From: Globodera rostochiensis
Lineage: Eukaryota > Nematoda > Chromadorea > Rhabditida > Heteroderidae
Assembly (NCBI GenBank): GCA_018350325.1
Contig: JAEVLN010000019.1
Location: 186,001-250,000 of the forward strand
Direction of reading: 5' to 3'
Length of the DNA stretch: 64,000 nucleotides
Below are positions 46,733-58,200 of the stretch, piece after piece. A model generated the notes under the pieces. That model did no database searches. It had not been told where the DNA came from and worked only from the letters and a program-made list of their open reading frames with translations. Position 1 is the stretch's first letter. Each line of letters starts with the position of its first letter. A program made the translations under genes and the position numbers.

Positions 46733-47362
46733 ATGGCCAAAATGTCAACAAACGCAAAGTATGGCAATTTGTTTGTCTTTGACGTAACTGTGCACTTTAA
46801 CCAATCGCTCTGGAAGGTATGCGATTAACAAATAAATATCTTTCACATTTTCTCACATTTGAATAAATTTGTAGTTCATTGCTAAACATCGTTTAAAATA
46901 GGGTTGAGCGGGACCGGTTCCGGGACGGGATTTCCCGGTTTTTTCAGGTCCCGGTCAGGTCGGGATTTTTGAAAAATGAAAAGTCCCGGTCCCGGTTTTT
47001 CCAAAAGTCCCGGTCCCGCTCAACTCTAGTTTAAAATATCCAAAAAACTATTAATTAGTTTATATGCTAACAAATATTACATTTAAATGTTCGCACACTT
47101 TCAATTGCAAAAGTCTCAAATTCTGACGGTATCGGCCGCCCAATCTCTGGCCATAAAAAGTGCGCAAACGGAGGAAAGGCGCGCGAAGGGGCGGTGCCAA
47201 TGGAGGAAATATTTGGCCCAAAAAGTTTATAAAATAATTTGCCGGCGAGAATTTCCTCATTGGCCTGCCGGGGATAATCGCTGCTACTTCCTTATTCCCC
47301 AATATTTACATTTCTATGGGAATTTAATTCAAAATTTCAGCTTTAACTGCTTCAGATTCTGA
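46733..47362 (+). CDS. Candidate small two-exon gene, weak support
   Basis: A codon-biased first exon, 46733-46816 (MAKMSTNAKYGNLFVFDVTV, then HFNQSLWK), ends at a consensus gtatgc donor. An open segment starting after an acceptor near 47112 (SQILTVSAAQSLAIK, RAKGRCQWRKYLAQKVYKI, HWPAGDNRCYFLIPQ) continues in phase to 47362. The last 25 residues look non-coding, so the true 3' end is doubtful. The intervening intron would hold the MITE at 46899. No family is recognised. Confidence 0.3.
46899..47028. mobile_element. Small hAT-type MITE, CCCGGTCCCGG interior
   Basis: 130 bp. Terminal inverted repeats TAGGGTTGAGCGGGACC / GGTCCCGCTCAACTCTA; perfect 8-bp target duplication GTTTAAAA (46891-46898, 47029-47036). 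The interior is iterations of GGTCCCGG and its complement with short T runs. Confidence 0.9.
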
Positions 47363-47408
47363 ATTATAATTTTTGGCATCGCTTTGACAGGACATTCCAT
47401 CCAACAAA

Positions 47409-48019
47409 ATGTTTGACGACCGCCGATTTTGTTGTTTGTCCATGTTTTGTTTCTGCTTATTCCTTCTGCAGCTGATGGCCACCTCTTCCGGTGACAAATT
47501 TGACGAAGACGTTCAACACCATCGCCGTCACAACCACCACCAAGGGCGCCTTCACCAGCACAAACGGTCGACCAAGAGACTGCGGACTCGGCCGCGCGAC
47601 TTTCAGTCGGAATGTCTCGTGGGCTACCGAGAGCGAATCGAATTCCATTGCCGATTCCCGAACACGGACAAACCCTGTCTTCGAGAACACGCCGACGGTG
47701 AGTGGTGGTGATCATAAATTCCGATCACTGCCTTTCTCCAGCAGATTCTGCCCGTCAGCTGGACGTGCTGGCCACTGACTGTTGTGCCGCGGGTGGGCTT
47801 TGCACTGTCGATGACATTGAAGCGTTGTGCTGTCGTACGATGGACTGCTTGGCCAAGTGCTACGGGCCCAGTTTTACAGCTCAGATTCAAAGCCGCTTCC
47901 GTTATGCGGACATTCTGCTCCGGGCGCATCCAAATGCGGAGGGCAGAAGCAACAAAATTGGAAGAAGGATGAAGAAAAGGGGAGGGAAGGAGTGGGGGGA
48001 AGAAGCGAAGGATGACTAA
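47409..48019 (+). CDS. Secreted Cys-rich protein with insulin-like cysteine spacing
   Basis: Exons 47409-47697 and 47742-48019 encode 188 residues. The N-terminus (CCLSMFCFCLFLLQLMATSS after MFDDRRF) is a signal peptide. A His/Arg-rich segment with KRSTKRLRTR, a possible proprotein cleavage region, follows. Then ECLVGYRERIEFHC has the C-x11-C spacing of an insulin B chain, and DCCAAGGLCTVDDIEALC has the CC...C-x8-C layout of an A chain, with five rather than three residues after CC. Extra cysteines (RTMDCLAKC) and a basic tail follow. Insulin-like peptide is the best guess, but the A-chain spacing is non-standard and another Cys-rich family is possible. Confidence 0.6.
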
Positions 48020-49561
48020 AAGTATGGCCACGGTTAATCAAACGAATGTTTGTTTCTATTTCAGATCGGTCCATTTCAGTCCGGCCAACTGTCATATTCA
48101 TTTTGTCTCAATCAAATTGTCACAACTTCTCATTATATTTCATAAGCACCATTTTTTGGTTCTCCAAATATTACAAATAATATGGAATTCCAAATTGTTT
48201 AATCGTATTCTCTTTCAACTTTTTTTATTACATTGAATTTGCACACTTTTGTCCATTTACACAATTTTTAAATTATTTGAACAAATTATGGGAAATGTTT
48301 TTTGATCAGAGAGAAAACAGCGAATTTTTGAGTATTTAAAAATCTAAAATATTCATTTTACATTAAAATTGTGTGATAATAATTCAAAGCAATGCTTTTA
48401 AAGTTGTTTTGGCTCACATTTGGGCGGATTCTTTACAATATGCTTTGGTGTTAATTATTAATAAAATATTTTAACATTTCTAAGAACGACATTTTTCCTC
48501 TTTAAAAACGGCATGAAATTTCAATTTGGCATTATGAAGCAAATTTAATTTTGGCAATCCGAGTAAAGCCGGCAAAAATCTCATTTTTTTTGTTACAATT
48601 AGGGACTTCGACCCCTTTTCCTGACCTTCCTGAAATCTAAAAGCACAAAAAATGAAGGTTTTAAGGTCACCGCGCGCGTTTTTAATTGGTTTTAGGAACA
48701 TTTTCTTAGTATTTACTTTTTAAAAACAAATATTTCAAACTTCAAAGATCGACTTTTTCTTGACGAATGTATTACCAATTAATCTTTTATAAAAATCTTT
48801 GAGGGTTTTGGAGGACTCATAAATCCCACTCCCAATTAAACACGCACTTTTCTATTTTTATGCCGGGGAAAAATGACATCACAATTTTTATACCCAAAGG
48901 GTTTTTTTTGTTGGAGCAAAATTGGCTTTTGTTTTTTGAGTCATTAAAAGGACAAGAAACGAACGAACTAAATTGATTCCATTTTATTTACATATCGGTG
49001 AAAATATTTGTATTTTGTTAATAATAATAATAATTAATACAATAATAGCCGATTAAATCTTATCAAAAGTTACAGTCAATTAAAAACTCTTTTTTATTTA
49101 AAGTTTAATTTGAATATTTTATTAAGTTAATTTATCGCAACTTATAATTTAATGCATTCACTGTCGACGAGTGAGAAATCGGACGAAAGAGTTGGGGTTA
49201 TTTGATTATTTTAATTATTATTATTTACATTCATTTCGGCGTCATCAATATTGCCCCCCAATCGCAATTTCTGAATTAAAAGCTGCAACATTTTTTGCTT
49301 TCAAATAATTTGGCTTTACAAATAAATGATTAGAAAAACATTTGCTATTTTGGTTCAAATTGCCTGAAAAACATTTTCATTGGATAACACCGGACGGCAC
49401 TTAGTGAAGCCCAAAATATGAGGCAATTTCCAAATGTTATTTATACAAATAAATAAACATCAAAAATACAAATGATCAATAAAAACAATCAATCGAATGG
49501 CTTTAAATTTGAATAAAAAAATAGGAATTAGTCAATTATTTAACAATTGATACTTTGAAGA
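48020..49561. other. Intergenic, AT-rich
   Basis: No supported gene, RNA or repeat beyond simple AT tracts and a short (AAT)n stretch near 49020. Confidence 0.5.
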
Positions 49562-51174
49562 ATGTTAATTGAATTGAAAAAGGTTTTTCTAAAATATATT
49601 TTGTCTTTTTTTGTCCTCCAAACTTTGTGCGTGGACCAAAATGAAAAGGAAGTCGGCCAAATTCTGCTCGACCTGAAGAAAGGCGACGCCAACGCTTTTG
49701 GCGAAGTCCAACAAAAGTTTAAGGCAATTTCAATTGGCCAATCCGCCGAAGAAAAACCAAAAAAACAGCAAAACGATGACGTCATTAATAATGGCGGCCG
49801 ATTGGTGGGCTAAATATTATTTATTTTAGCTAAAATTATTAATTTGTAATTATTAGAAAGGACAAAAAGAATCACCGACAAATAAAGTGAAGCAAAACGT
49901 CCCATCAAACAGTGTCAGTGCCGTCCATTCATTCCCTGCAAATGAATCGCACAATAAAATTCGTTTCGGTAGAAATTATTGTTTAATTAATTAATTTCTA
50001 ATTAATTAAATTAACAAATAAAATGCTTTATTTATCTTTTTTAGTGTCGAATTTCTTTGGCGCACCGATCGATTGCAACGCATTTGACAAAATTGCCATA
50101 AAAAGTGTTCATAATTCTATGGCCGGGGAGTGCTCACAATCGGCCAATTTTGAAGCCAATTCGCGAATGCCGCAAATATTTAAAGGGCCCAAAACGGCGG
50201 AAGAAAATGAAATTAATAAACAAAATTCGTCATCAAACGAAATTAAAATGGAAGTCCCTAAGGACACAAATCATTTGAGCACCCAAAAAATTGATCAGAC
50301 CGTGCAAAGACCGACTCAAATTGTAAAAACATTGCTTTATAAAAAAGCGACTAAAGTCGATCGAATGGTTCAAAAGTTTGTCTTTCAACGATTGGCCCGA
50401 TGGAAATTTATTGACAAAATAATCCGCGAAAGTTGCGCCCCCATCGAAAGCGTTTTGCATCATTTTAAAGGGACCGAAAGGCGAAAAATGGCGGAAGAAA
50501 TTGGGGCAAATAAATCCGCGCTTCTTTTGGCCGGAAGAAGCGTCGATTCGGCGCTGATAAGCATCGAACTTTTGCTGCTTCCGTTTGCTGCCGATCTGTC
50601 GACAAATTTCGACCAAATTTTCTTTACCGAAAAAATTCATTTTGTCTCCGAAGCAATGGCCAAACAAATGCTTTGCTTACTGATTGAGCCAATATCTGTG
50701 AAGATTTTGCTGAACGTTTACATTGAAATTCTCCAAAAAAGATTGCCGGACGACATTTTGTTGGTTTTTTTAAATAATTCGTCCATGAAGGCCAAGGAGT
50801 ACATGAGACGTGTCAAGGTCAGCACGATTTTAACATACTTAATTAGGTAAATCATTTTGGTTAAATTATCGACCAATAAACTTATATTTTCATATTCTAC
50901 GGCACTTTTTGTCCTATTTCAGTTGTATTTGGCCACAATAACCGAAAGTTGCAATGCTCGGTCCAATTTGAATATTTATTACCAAATGTATAAAGTTGTG
51001 TCGAAAGTTTTGGACAACGTCGGGACGGAATTCGACCAATCAATCGAAATGGCCAATGTTTTGTACAAAACAAAAGCATTTGTGAACTTTGTGTTGGGTG
51101 CAATTAAGCAATTTTTACGAAAAGCTTCAGAAATCGGATTTGAGCGGATTAAAAGTGAAAACTGCAAAGGATAA
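49562..51174 (+). CDS. Secreted 459-residue protein, unknown family
   Basis: Exons 49562-49804, 49857-49968, 50045-50817 and 50923-51174 join in phase. The N-terminus (KKVFLKYILSFFVLQTLC) is a signal peptide. Next is a charged helix (EVGQILLDLKKGD), a Lys/Gln/Asn-rich linker, then a largely helical domain with scattered cysteines (FFGAPIDCNAFDKI, NSMAGECSQS, IIRESCAPIESVLHHFKG, AMAKQMLCLLIEPI, TITESCNARS, KSENCKG). It ends lysine-rich without an anchor. No known domain is recognised. Similar in size and style to the gene at 28172, but I see no clear sequence similarity and no DOG-box-like cluster upstream. Confidence 0.65.
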
Positions 51175-52237
51175 GCCTAAATTTAGAGCCGGCATTTCCG
51201 GATTTCTCCTCTGAAATTCTCTTAAACGGACAAAAATTTATAGCAAATTTATGAATTTTGGTAGCAATTGCAATTCTCCAAAAAAGTACGCCGGACGACT
51301 ATTCAAATAATGATTCATAAAATTGATCAAATTCCCGGACCTAATTATGTAAAAGTATTCGTTCTATACTTTGTATGTCATTTTCTTAATTAATAAAGAA
51401 AAGGTGCCGACAATGAGTACTGTACTAACGCAAAACTTACATGGAGAAGGGGGGTGGAAAGCAATGTTGTCATTGTCCACCCAAAATGCCATTGCACTTT
51501 TGCGTTTTATGGTTAATGAGCCAAGAAAATAAATCTGCACGCTGTGCAGAATCCTGCCAAGAAGCAAGATTTGCAGACTTAAATACTTTTGTCGGGTTAA
51601 GCCGGTGGATCCGGCGGCAAAAAAGTTTGTAATTTCAATTCGTGAGGGATCTGAACACACAATTAAGCTTTTTATAATACATATAATCCGAGCTCTAAAG
51701 ATCTTGAAACCCGCCGACAACTTCAACTTTAATAAGGCATAAGCCTTAGCTCGGCTTAAAATATTTTTGAATTAAATTGTTAAATTTAGACCGGTTCAAT
51801 AATGTAAAAAAGGTTATTAATCTTATCTACATATATTTAATAATCTTATTTCCATTTTCGTTACAGAAATGTGTGATTCGATTCTACTTTTATACATATT
51901 AAATTATGTACCTGAGAACGAATACTGTTAAAAAGTTTCAACAAATCAAAAGTTTAAAATTTTTATAATATTAGCAACATCAATTTTATTAATTTTAAAA
52001 TAATGGTTTAGATTCCGTTTTTTAATCCGAATATAAGTGGTGCATTTTGTATTCTTTCTTTAAACAAATATTTTATTTTAAATCCTTAAAAGACAAAGAA
52101 AAATAGAATGCCATGAAAGGAGTACATTTTTAGTGATTTTAATTGAATTGTTGCTATTGGCAACCAAAAGTGTAATAGGCCAACCCAGCGAGTTCGTCAC
52201 ACAATTTTTAAATAACAAAATAAGAATTAACATTTAA
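51175..52237. other. Intergenic
   Basis: No supported gene. An open frame around 51364-51726 (minus) lacks motifs or splice context. Confidence 0.45.
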
Positions 52238-55200
52238 ATGCGGTTAAAGTATTTGAGCAGTGTCGTCGGTGCATCGGTAATTAATGAATTGATTTTTTGT
52301 TAATTCGTTGCCTAAGGACGAAATTTCTTGTGCCGGTGCTTTATGTTATTCGCCCAACGGGCGAAAGTTGGCGCTGGGAACGTCGGATCGGCACATTTTG
52401 CTGTTTGACGACAAATTGCGACGACGCGACAAATTTGGCACCAAACCGGTGGATGCCAAGGTTTTGGGGCCGTAAACTTTTAAATAGTTGTAAAACTTCA
52501 ATTTTTTATTGGGGGGTTTTTGGTACGTAAATTCATAATCAAATTCTCAGTTTGGCAAAGCCAGTTATTTGATCAAATGCGCGGCTTTCTCGCCCGATTC
52601 GACCAAACTGGCCGTCGGTCAAACCGATCACATTGTATTTGTCTACCGACTTGGAGACACTTGGCAAATCTTTATTAATTATTGCTTATTTCTTTTTAAT
52701 ATGAAATTTTTGTAGGAATGAGAAAAAGGTGATATGCAACAAATTTGCACAATCCAGCGCCGTAATGGCACAATGTTGGCCCAGCGAGAGCAAACTAATT
52801 ATTGGGTGCCATAACAAATTTAATATAAATTATTCTAATGTTAATTTAATTTAATTTTTTTAATTTTTGGCCAAATAAATATTATAAATGCAAAAATATA
52901 GTTTATTGGACGGAAAAGTGCGTTGTGCCTCGGCCTCTTCCAACAAATGTTCCACATTGTACCGTGCCGAAACTGCGGTTACTGTGTTGGCACAACAGTA
53001 TTAAATGAGTTTATACCATAATTAATTAATTTTTTTTTTTTTAGTCCAAATCGAAAGAGTTTTCTGTCAGGCCATTCGGATGGAACCATTTTTTTGTTCT
53101 CATTCGAAACACGGTCCCATGCCAGGGTAAAGCTGATTTCATTTTTACCTAAATTAGGCATATGCAGGTATGCGTTCACTCCTGTGCCCCTCAGGCGCTT
53201 TTGTTGTCCGGCGTTGGCATTTTGACTGCGGGCACCGATCGCCGAATTGTTTCATACTCCGAACACGGGCGCCAATTGCAACAGTTTGACTACAGGTTGT
53301 ATTTATTAGAGCTTGGCCGAGACGAGCTCGAGAAATCTCGTCTCGACATCTCGTCTCGAATATAACTGAATTCTCGAGATTTTTTCGAGAATCTCGTCTC
53401 GAGTCTCGCTCGAAACTCAAGTCCGGGCTCTAGTATTTATTAGCAATTATTTCAATATTTAATCGTCTGTGTAAATTAAATGGAAAAACATTTTTTTAAT
53501 CGATTATTTTAAAACAAATTTTAAGCCGGGTTGAGGGAGAGAAAGAATTTACGGCGGCCGCGCTGGACAGTTTGGGGCATAGTGCCGTTTTCGGCAGCTT
53601 CAATCGAATCCGTTTGATGTGTTGGAACCAACGAAGGGGAGCGTGGGACGAGGCCAATTCGTTGATCGTAAATTAACTAATTAATTTTCGTTTTTATTAA
53701 AATATAAAAGATCCACAATTTGTATACGGTGTGCACGTTGGCATGGAAGGCGGACGGGTCCACATTGATTTGTGCCAATGTGTTGGGAGCCGTTATTGCG
53801 ATTGATTGCGCGATGAGAGTTGGTTGTCTGTCTTGTCACAAAAATAATAATTGTTTTTTTTTGATAAAAATTAATTATAATTTAAAATCAAAAATTTATA
53901 GAAAACGTTACTCCGAAACCGGTTTGAAGTCACTTTTGTTTCGCCATCACAAGCCATAATCAAAGACCTTAAAGTGGAAGAGGTCTCAAAAAGTGACAAA
54001 GAAAATGAAGAAGCGGAGGGACAAGCGGAAGGAGCGCAGAAAGTAAATAAAAATAATTAAATTGAAATAAATAATAAAGTTGGCATTTTTAATTTGTAGA
54101 GTTGTGTGCTGCATTCTGGCAAAGGCCATGAACTTGGCGATATTCGTGTGATGGGTGCTTGAAAAATTAAACAAAATTATTTTATTAATAATTTTTTTTG
54201 GTAATTTTCAGGTCGAGAACAACGCTATGCCGTCGCCTACACTTCGTCCACACTGATTTTGGCCGACATGCACACCGGGTTGAGTTCGGAAATTCAATGG
54301 CAATCGGGCGGAAATGAAAAATTCTTTTTGGAAAACGAAAATGTGGTAAGCAAAAAATAATTTATATTATTTTTGAAATTGGCGTTCATGTCAGGCTTAT
54401 ATTGTGAATGCCGGTGAGATCAATTTTGTTGAGTATGGGCGAAATGAATTGGTCGGATGGATTCGCACCGAACGGGCAAACCCACACCTGATCAGTGTTC
54501 GGTTGTGCCGTGCCAAACCCAAAAAAATTCAAGTACAAATTTTAAAAAAACGTTTTTACTCTTTAAAAACACTTTAAAGGACCCTGATAATGAGGACCAA
54601 CCTCGCAAGATGTGGCCAAATATGAACAAAGAAGAAGAAATCAATCGGGTCGCCTATCTTTTGGATGCAAAAACAATCGCTGTTGTCAACCTCGTCAACG
54701 GAGTACAGCTTGCTCAGCTCGGACACGGTGCACAAAAACTTAAGCAGCAAAAACCCCTAATTAAAATGCAATAATATTAATGTAATTATCGAAGGCTCTC
54801 CAATTGATTGGCTAGAGTTGAATGAACGTGCCAACAAATTGCTCTTCCGTGACCTGCGTGCTGCCCTCCATCTGTACGCGCTGGAGACGGGCATCACCAC
54901 ACATTTGGTCGGACATTGCTCTTATGTCCAATGGGTACAAAAGCCAAAATAATTAAATATTAAAAAATATAGAATTTAAAAATCGAAGGTCCCTCGTAGC
55001 GACGTAGTGGTGGCACAATCGAATGAACAAGTGTGTGTTTGGTAAGGACTTTTCACATTTAAAAAAAATTTAAAGTAAGCAATAATTTTATTTTAACGAA
55101 AATTGCTAAATTTGTAGAATTTAATCAATTCGATTAAACAAAATTCACTATTTTTGTTGAAGGTACAACACGGACGACCACAACGGTTCAGCGGAGCGCG

Positions 55201-58200
55201 TCGTGCATTTTGTGGTGCAGGGCGATGTTGAGCAGGCCTGTTACTGTAGCTATTAGTACGGCACACTCTATTCAACGGATGTCCTTTTCAGGTTGCACGG
55301 GATGCCACCCATACTGAAGTGATTGTGCTGGAGAATGGCGTCCAACGCGTCGCTTATGAGTTGGATTCGGCACTTATCGAGTTCGGCACCGCACTGGACG
55401 AGTTGGACTTGGGCAGGGCGGTCGCATTCCTTGAACAGAGCGAAAGACAAGGTCACCAAAAAAGTTCCAGCTAATTAATGAGGATAATGATGCTACTGTT
55501 TAAGTAACAAATTGTTAAATATAGCCCATTTTAGGAATGGACGTTCAGACCATGTGGCGTCGTTTGGCCCAAGTGGCATTGCAGCACAGTCAGTTGATGG
55601 TGGCCCAGCGCTGTTACGCGAGTCTGAACGACCTTGTCCGGGTTCAATTCCTGCAGCGGACCCAAATGCGTGCGGAACGCCAATTTGGCGGGCCGATGGA
55701 GCCGGAGGCATTGGCCTCACATTTTGAGGCCAAACTTTTTTAAATTGCATATTATTTATTATCACTTTGCCAAGTGTTTTACAATAAATCTTTATTTTAT
55801 TTAGGTTCGTGCTCGACTTGCAATGATGTCCAAGCAGTTCAAAATGGCTGAGCGAATTTATTTGGAAAATAATTCAGTCGCCGAAGCGATCGCCATGTGG
55901 CATAAAATGGGAAATTGGGAACAGGTTGTGCAAGAATCAGTAAATCTTAAAACAATGTTGAAAAATAAGGCATTGGACTTGGCAAGAGCAATGAGTTGGC
56001 CCGAGTTGGATCAACTTCGGGTTCAGCATGAGCGTTGGCTGGAAGAGACTGGTCAAATGGAAAAAGTGGCGGAATTGAAAGTATCAAAAATAAAATCTTT
56101 GAAATCATTGTCTTTGAACAATTTAAAATTAGGCTCGCGAGGGTCTGTTGTCAGAGGCGTTGGAGCTGTACTTGAACGCAAATCAACCTGGGCAAGCAGT
56201 TCAGTTGCTGTTGGAAAATAGACAACTACTGCAAATGGAAGCAGCACGGGTTGAAAAAATAGAAACATTTTATTCATATTTTTTTAAATGTTAGCTTAAT
56301 TCTTCTGAAGAGGGTGAAGAACCTCTTGTGGAACGCATTTTTTCTTCGCTAGCCAGGAATGAACAGCTTGACAAGGCCAGAAAATCATTTAACTAAATTT
56401 GGCAAATTTATTAGAATTTTTAAGGCTGGCCAACTGTTTGAAGCAATTGGCGAGTTGGAGAGGGCTTTGGATTGCTTTCAGAGGCGAGTTAAAAATTCCC
56501 GAATTTTTTAAAATAAATTCAGGAGCCATTCCTATGGCCAAGCCATTCAAATTGCCCGTGTGGAATTCCCTGAACGAGTGCTGCCGTTAGAGTTGGAATG
56601 GGCCAACTGGTTATTCGACCAGGCCAATTACTCGCAGGCGGTACCGCATTTTCTTGGCAAGAAATATTCAAACAAAAATAAAAAGAATTGTTGTAATAAT
56701 AGCCAAAATAAAAGAATTGTTATAATAATAACATTTGTTGACAAGAAGACAAAGTGATTTAGAGGGCGGAAATTTGTTGCGTGCCGTTGACTCGGCAATT
56801 CGTTCACGGGAATGGGAAAAATCTTTGGAGGTAATAAAGCAAGTGCCATTTTAAAAAAATGTTTTTTTTTTTGTTTGTTAAGATTTTACGAGTTTTGGAC
56901 CCAACCGAAGAAACGAGCCCTTTCTATGGACGCATTGCGCAACATTTTGAATTGGAGGGCCAGTTGGACAAAGTGCCATTACTACAGAAGAAACGAATAT
57001 TTTAATCAATTAAATTTAAATTTATTCTTTAAATTTATTAAATTAAAAATTGTTTTCGGCTGAACGACTTTATGTTGATGCTGGACACTTGGCGGAGGCT
57101 GTGGAGATGTACAACAAAGCTGGCCGTTGGGTGGACGCCTTCAAGTTGACAAATTGAATTTTAAAATTTATTTAGTAAATTTAAAGGTTGGCATTGGAGC
57201 TGTTGGGGCCGTCGGAAAGTCATCAGCTGTATTTGGCTAAAGCTTTGGAGCTTGAAGAGGCCAAAAAGTTCCAAGAAGCGGAACAGGCAAAAAAAATGTC
57301 TAAGAATAATTAAAAGTAATTTATATATATTTAAAGTTGTACATTGCACTTGGAGAGCCGAACGCGGCAATCTCAATGTACAAAGCTGCTGACCGCGTCG
57401 ACGATATGATGCGTTTAATGGGGTAAATTGATTATTCAATTATTTTTGTATTTATTTGTTTAAATATTTAAAATGTTTAAAACTTTTAAATTAGCCGTTT
57501 CCATGCCGATCAAATGCATCAGGCGCATCGACGGCTGGCAGAAGAATTGGAGGCCAAAGGCGATTTTCGCGGTGCCGAAGAGCAATTTCTGCTTTCAGGT
57601 AGTAAAATTAGTTTTATTATTATTTTTATTATTATTATTATTAATAGGCGATTGGAGCGCCGCCGTTGAAATGTACGAACGGGCGGAACAATGGGCGGAC
57701 GCGCATCGAATTGCGCTCAGCGAAGGGGACAATGATCGGGCACATAAACAGGCGCGGCACAATTGCTAATTACTCTTCATTTTGACTCTACATAATTAAT
57801 TACATCTTTAATTTAAACCAATTTTTGAAAGCATTTTTTGTATTTTTTGTTCCATCCCTTTTTTGTGCGCCAATCACAGGTGGCTTATGCGTGGGCAAAA
57901 AGTCTGGGCGGCGATGCGGCTGTCAAATTGCTGAACAAGCATCAATTACTCGAGGAAACGATTAGCTTGGCAGTTCTCAAAGGGTATTTAACAGTAATTG
58001 ATGAAAACAAATCCACAAATATTTTATTAGTGATTTTGAATTTGCTTTCGAATTGTGTCGTTTGGGTGCTTCACATCGACTTCAACATGTACAGCACAAA
58101 TTTGCGGAAAAGCTGGAAGATAACGGGGAGTTTGAACAAGCCGAAGAAATGTATTTGAAGGTAAAAAGTTTATTCGTAAAAGTTTTATTTTTACAATTTA

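Noticed and set aside
48480..48701. 73-residue minus-strand frame
   Set aside because: No homology or splice context; composition like the surrounding intergenic DNA.
53154..53420. Minus-strand frame rich in Arg/Asp/Ser
   Set aside because: Produced by the TCTCG repeats of the MITE at 53307.
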